Assembly: GCF_900110925.1 (NCBI RefSeq)
Contig: NZ_FOFP01000011.1
Location: 159,489 to 204,260 of the forward strand
Source of the DNA: Pseudomonas cuatrocienegasensis
GTDB lineage: Bacteria > Pseudomonadota > Gammaproteobacteria > Pseudomonadales > Pseudomonadaceae
DNA length: 44,772 nt
Direction: 5' to 3'
Positions 42,974-44,772 of the stretch are shown here, in pieces. The notes under the pieces are model-generated. The model did not search any database, was not told the origin of the DNA, and saw nothing but the letters and a program-made list of their open reading frames with translations. Position numbers and translations under genes: made by a program. The first letter of the stretch is position 1; the number at the start of each line of letters is the position of its first letter.

Positions 42974-44419
42974 TCAGAGAATCGGCGAGATCAGCCGCGC
43001 CACACGCATGCCCAGTTGCTGCAGGCGATGGGCCTGCTTGCGGTCGGCGCCGACCAGCTCGCGGCTGTGGCTGAAATCGCGTTCGAGCATCTGCGCGACC
43101 TCGCCGGCGAACACCCGGTCGACGGTCAGCAGGCTGACTTCAAAATTCAGCCGCAGCGAGCGGTTGTCCAGGTTGGCGCTGCCGATCAGGCACGCCTCGT
43201 CATCGATCAGCACCACCTTTTGGTGGAGGAACCCCGGCCGGTAGCGAAACACCCGCACCCCGGCGCGCAGCGCCTCCAGTGCATACAGGCTGGAGGCGGC
43301 GTAGACCACCTTGTGGTCCGGGCGTGATGGCAGCAGCAAGCGCACATCCACGCCGCGCAGTACCGCCAGACGCAGGGCGCTGAACAGCGCTTCGTCGGGG
43401 ATAAAGTACGGGCTGGTCAGCCAGAGCCGCTCGCGGGCCGAGTTGATTGCCTCGACGAACAGCAGCGAGCAGGTTTCCTGGGCATCGGCCGGGCCGCTGG
43501 CGATCAACTGGCAGCGCATCGACTCCTCCGGGTAGACCGAGGGCAGCAGCAATGGCGGCAGCGTGCGGGTGGCCCAGTACCAGTCCTCGGCAAAGGACTC
43601 CTGCAGCGCCGCGACCACCGGGCCGTGTACCGCCACATGGGTATCGCGCCAGGGCGCCAGGGGCGGCTTGAGGCCCAGGTATTCATCGCCCACGTTGAGC
43701 CCGCCGAGAAAGCCTACCTCGCCATCGACCACCACCACCTTGCGGTGATTACGGAAGTTCAGCTGGAAGCGATTGAACCAGCCACCGCGCGTGGGGAAGG
43801 CATGTACCTCGACGCCGCCCTCGCGCAAGCGCTGCAGGTAGGCGCGCGGCAGCGCATGGCTGCCAATCCCGTCGTAGAGGAAAAACACCTGCACCCCGGC
43901 CGCTGCCCGCGCCAGCAGCAGGGCCTGCAGGCGCCGGCCGAGGGCGTCGTCGTGGACGATGAAGAACTGTATCAGGATCACCTCGCGGGCCTGCTCCAGT
44001 GCCTCGAACAGGGCGGCGAAGGTGGCCTCGCCATCGATCAGCAGTTGTACGCGGTTCTGCCCCAGGCAGGGCAGGCGACCCAGCCGCGGCAACGCGGCGA
44101 GGCGATCGTAGGCCGGTGCATCGCCAGGCTGCACCGTGGCTTCGACCCAGGGTCGCCAGTCGAGGTCGGCCACGGCACTGTGCATCTGCCGGTCGATGTC
44201 GCGGCGCGCGGCAATGTAGGCATCGAAGCGGCTGCGGCCGAAGACCAGGTACGGCAGCAAGGTCAGGTAGGGCATGAAGAACAGCGACAACGCCCAGGCA
44301 ATGGCGCCCTGGGCGGTGCGCACAGTCAGCACAGCATGCACAGCGGCGATTGTGCCCAGGCCATGGATCAGGGCGATCAGCCAACCCAGCAGGTATTCAT
44401 AGGGTAGACCTGAAAACAT
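42974..44419 (-). CDS. cls: Cardiolipin synthase (phospholipase D family)
   Basis: A membrane enzyme that joins two phosphatidylglycerol molecules to cardiolipin and glycerol. 481 residues. Two N-terminal membrane segments (LLGWLIALIHGLGTIAAVHA; IAWALSLFFMPYLTLLPYLV) precede two HKD motifs: NHRKVVVVDGEVGFLGGLN and LHQKVVLIDDEACLIGSANL-DNRS. ATG 44419 starts the first membrane segment. An upstream reading to 44491 would run through the palindromic element at 44428-44727. It could be either a ClsA-type or related enzyme. Confidence 0.93.
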   Translation of the reverse strand: MFSGLPYEYLLGWLIALIHGLGTIAAVHAVLTVRTAQGAIAWALSLFFMPYLTLLPYLVFGRSRFDAYIAARRDIDRQMHSAVADLDWRPWVEATVQPGDAPAYDRLAALPRLGRLPCLGQNRVQLLIDGEATFAALFEALEQAREVILIQFFIVHDDALGRRLQALLLARAAAGVQVFFLYDGIGSHALPRAYLQRLREGGVEVHAFPTRGGWFNRFQLNFRNHRKVVVVDGEVGFLGGLNVGDEYLGLKPPLAPWRDTHVAVHGPVVAALQESFAEDWYWATRTLPPLLLPSVYPEESMRCQLIASGPADAQETCSLLFVEAINSARERLWLTSPYFIPDEALFSALRLAVLRGVDVRLLLPSRPDHKVVYAASSLYALEALRAGVRVFRYRPGFLHQKVVLIDDEACLIGSANLDNRSLRLNFEVSLLTVDRVFAGEVAQMLERDFSHSRELVGADRKQAHRLQQLGMRVARLISPIL

Positions 44420-44427
44420 CCGAACTC

Positions 44428-44727
44428 CTAGGGTCTGTTCCCGTTTCGTTCGCGGCCGCGCCGGAGCCAGTTTTAGCGCGAGGCAAGGCACGAGATGCGA
44501 AGTTTAGCGGGCTAAATGAGCCATCGAGAAACGCAGCATCGCGCTAAAACGGGCCCGGCCCTTCGGGTGGGGCCGCCTAGGTTGCGCGCAAAATCTCGCC
44601 ATGCGTTGTTGGAGGACTTGGCAAGGGAACAACCATTCCCTGCGTCCTCCGCCTAGCGGAACGCCGCCCGGCCTGGCGAGATTTTTCGCGGCAACGCGGC
44701 TTGCGACGAAACGGGAACAGACCCTAG
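44428..44727. mobile_element. MITE-like palindromic element
   Basis: About 300 bp with terminal inverted repeats of at least 22 bp: CTAGGGTCTGTTCCCGTTTC at the left (44428-) and GAAACGGGAACAGACCCTAG at the right (-44727). Inside are nested inverted repeats: GTTTTAGCGCGA / TCGCGCTAAAAC, AAAATCTCGCCA / TGGCGAGATTTT and GGAGGAC / GTCCTCC. There is no protein-coding content of its own. It lies directly upstream of cls. Target-site duplication is unclear because CTAG is part of the repeat. Confidence 0.65.
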
Positions 44728-44772
44728 CGCTCATGGTGGCTCTGATACAGACAGTACGGGGGCTCCAGGGTT

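Overview
The window reads as a chromosomal segment of a Pseudomonas-type gammaproteobacterium (Pseudomonas sensu lato). The GC content is high, the aerobic cobalamin genes are grouped much as I remember them from P. aeruginosa, and there are many Pseudomonas-type REP sequences. There are also sigma-54 promoters with enhancer-binding regulators and a Zur-like operator. No tRNA, rRNA, CRISPR array or intact transposase was seen.

Layout. Positions 1-4200 hold a DAHP synthase gene (minus strand) behind two aromatic-rich leader peptides and an attenuator-like terminator. Divergent from it are a cobalt-chelatase ChlI/ChlD gene with a -1 frameshift signal, and cobF. Positions 4200-10800 are accessory: a RelE/HigB-type toxin-antitoxin pair, two small unknown proteins, a TonB-dependent receptor, a hipA-hipB pair with three phased operators, and a frameshifted nucleotidyltransferase-like gene. 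Positions 10874-14167 form a two-gene insert (Fic-like protein plus AAA ATPase) bracketed by two copies of the 3' end of cobJ.

Positions 14030-21672 hold the corrin-ring genes: cobJ, cobI, cobH and cobG on the minus strand behind a cobalamin riboswitch, then cobL and cobK divergently, then a 2Fe-2S ferredoxin-like gene. A second cobalamin riboswitch and a Zur-like box precede a TonB receptor, ABC ATPase, binding protein and permease (22483-27570). Positions 27620-31184 (minus) are a cyanate/nitrate-type ABC transporter plus cyanase. They have a sigma-54 promoter and a divergent PAS/AAA/Fis activator gene. Positions 33478-40653 hold a DctB/DctD-like two-component system followed, behind another sigma-54 promoter, by a TAXI-type TRAP transporter and a DUF1850 protein. 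The right end has a GNAT acetyltransferase, a DUF3617 protein, a periplasmic binding protein, a cardiolipin synthase and a palindromic non-coding element of about 300 bp.

How it works together. CobI, CobG, CobJ, CobF, CobK, CobL and CobH cover most corrin-ring methylation, contraction and reduction steps. The ChlI/ChlD products are the expected AAA+ partners of CobN, whose gene may start just beyond the left edge. The most noteworthy signals are the dual leader peptides, the single-gene ChlI/ChlD frameshift, the cobJ-flanked Fic/ATPase insert, the 42-bp phased hip operators, the riboswitch plus Zur box, and the repeats that supply gene ends (chlD, cobK, dctB-like) or lie inside a gene start (binding protein).
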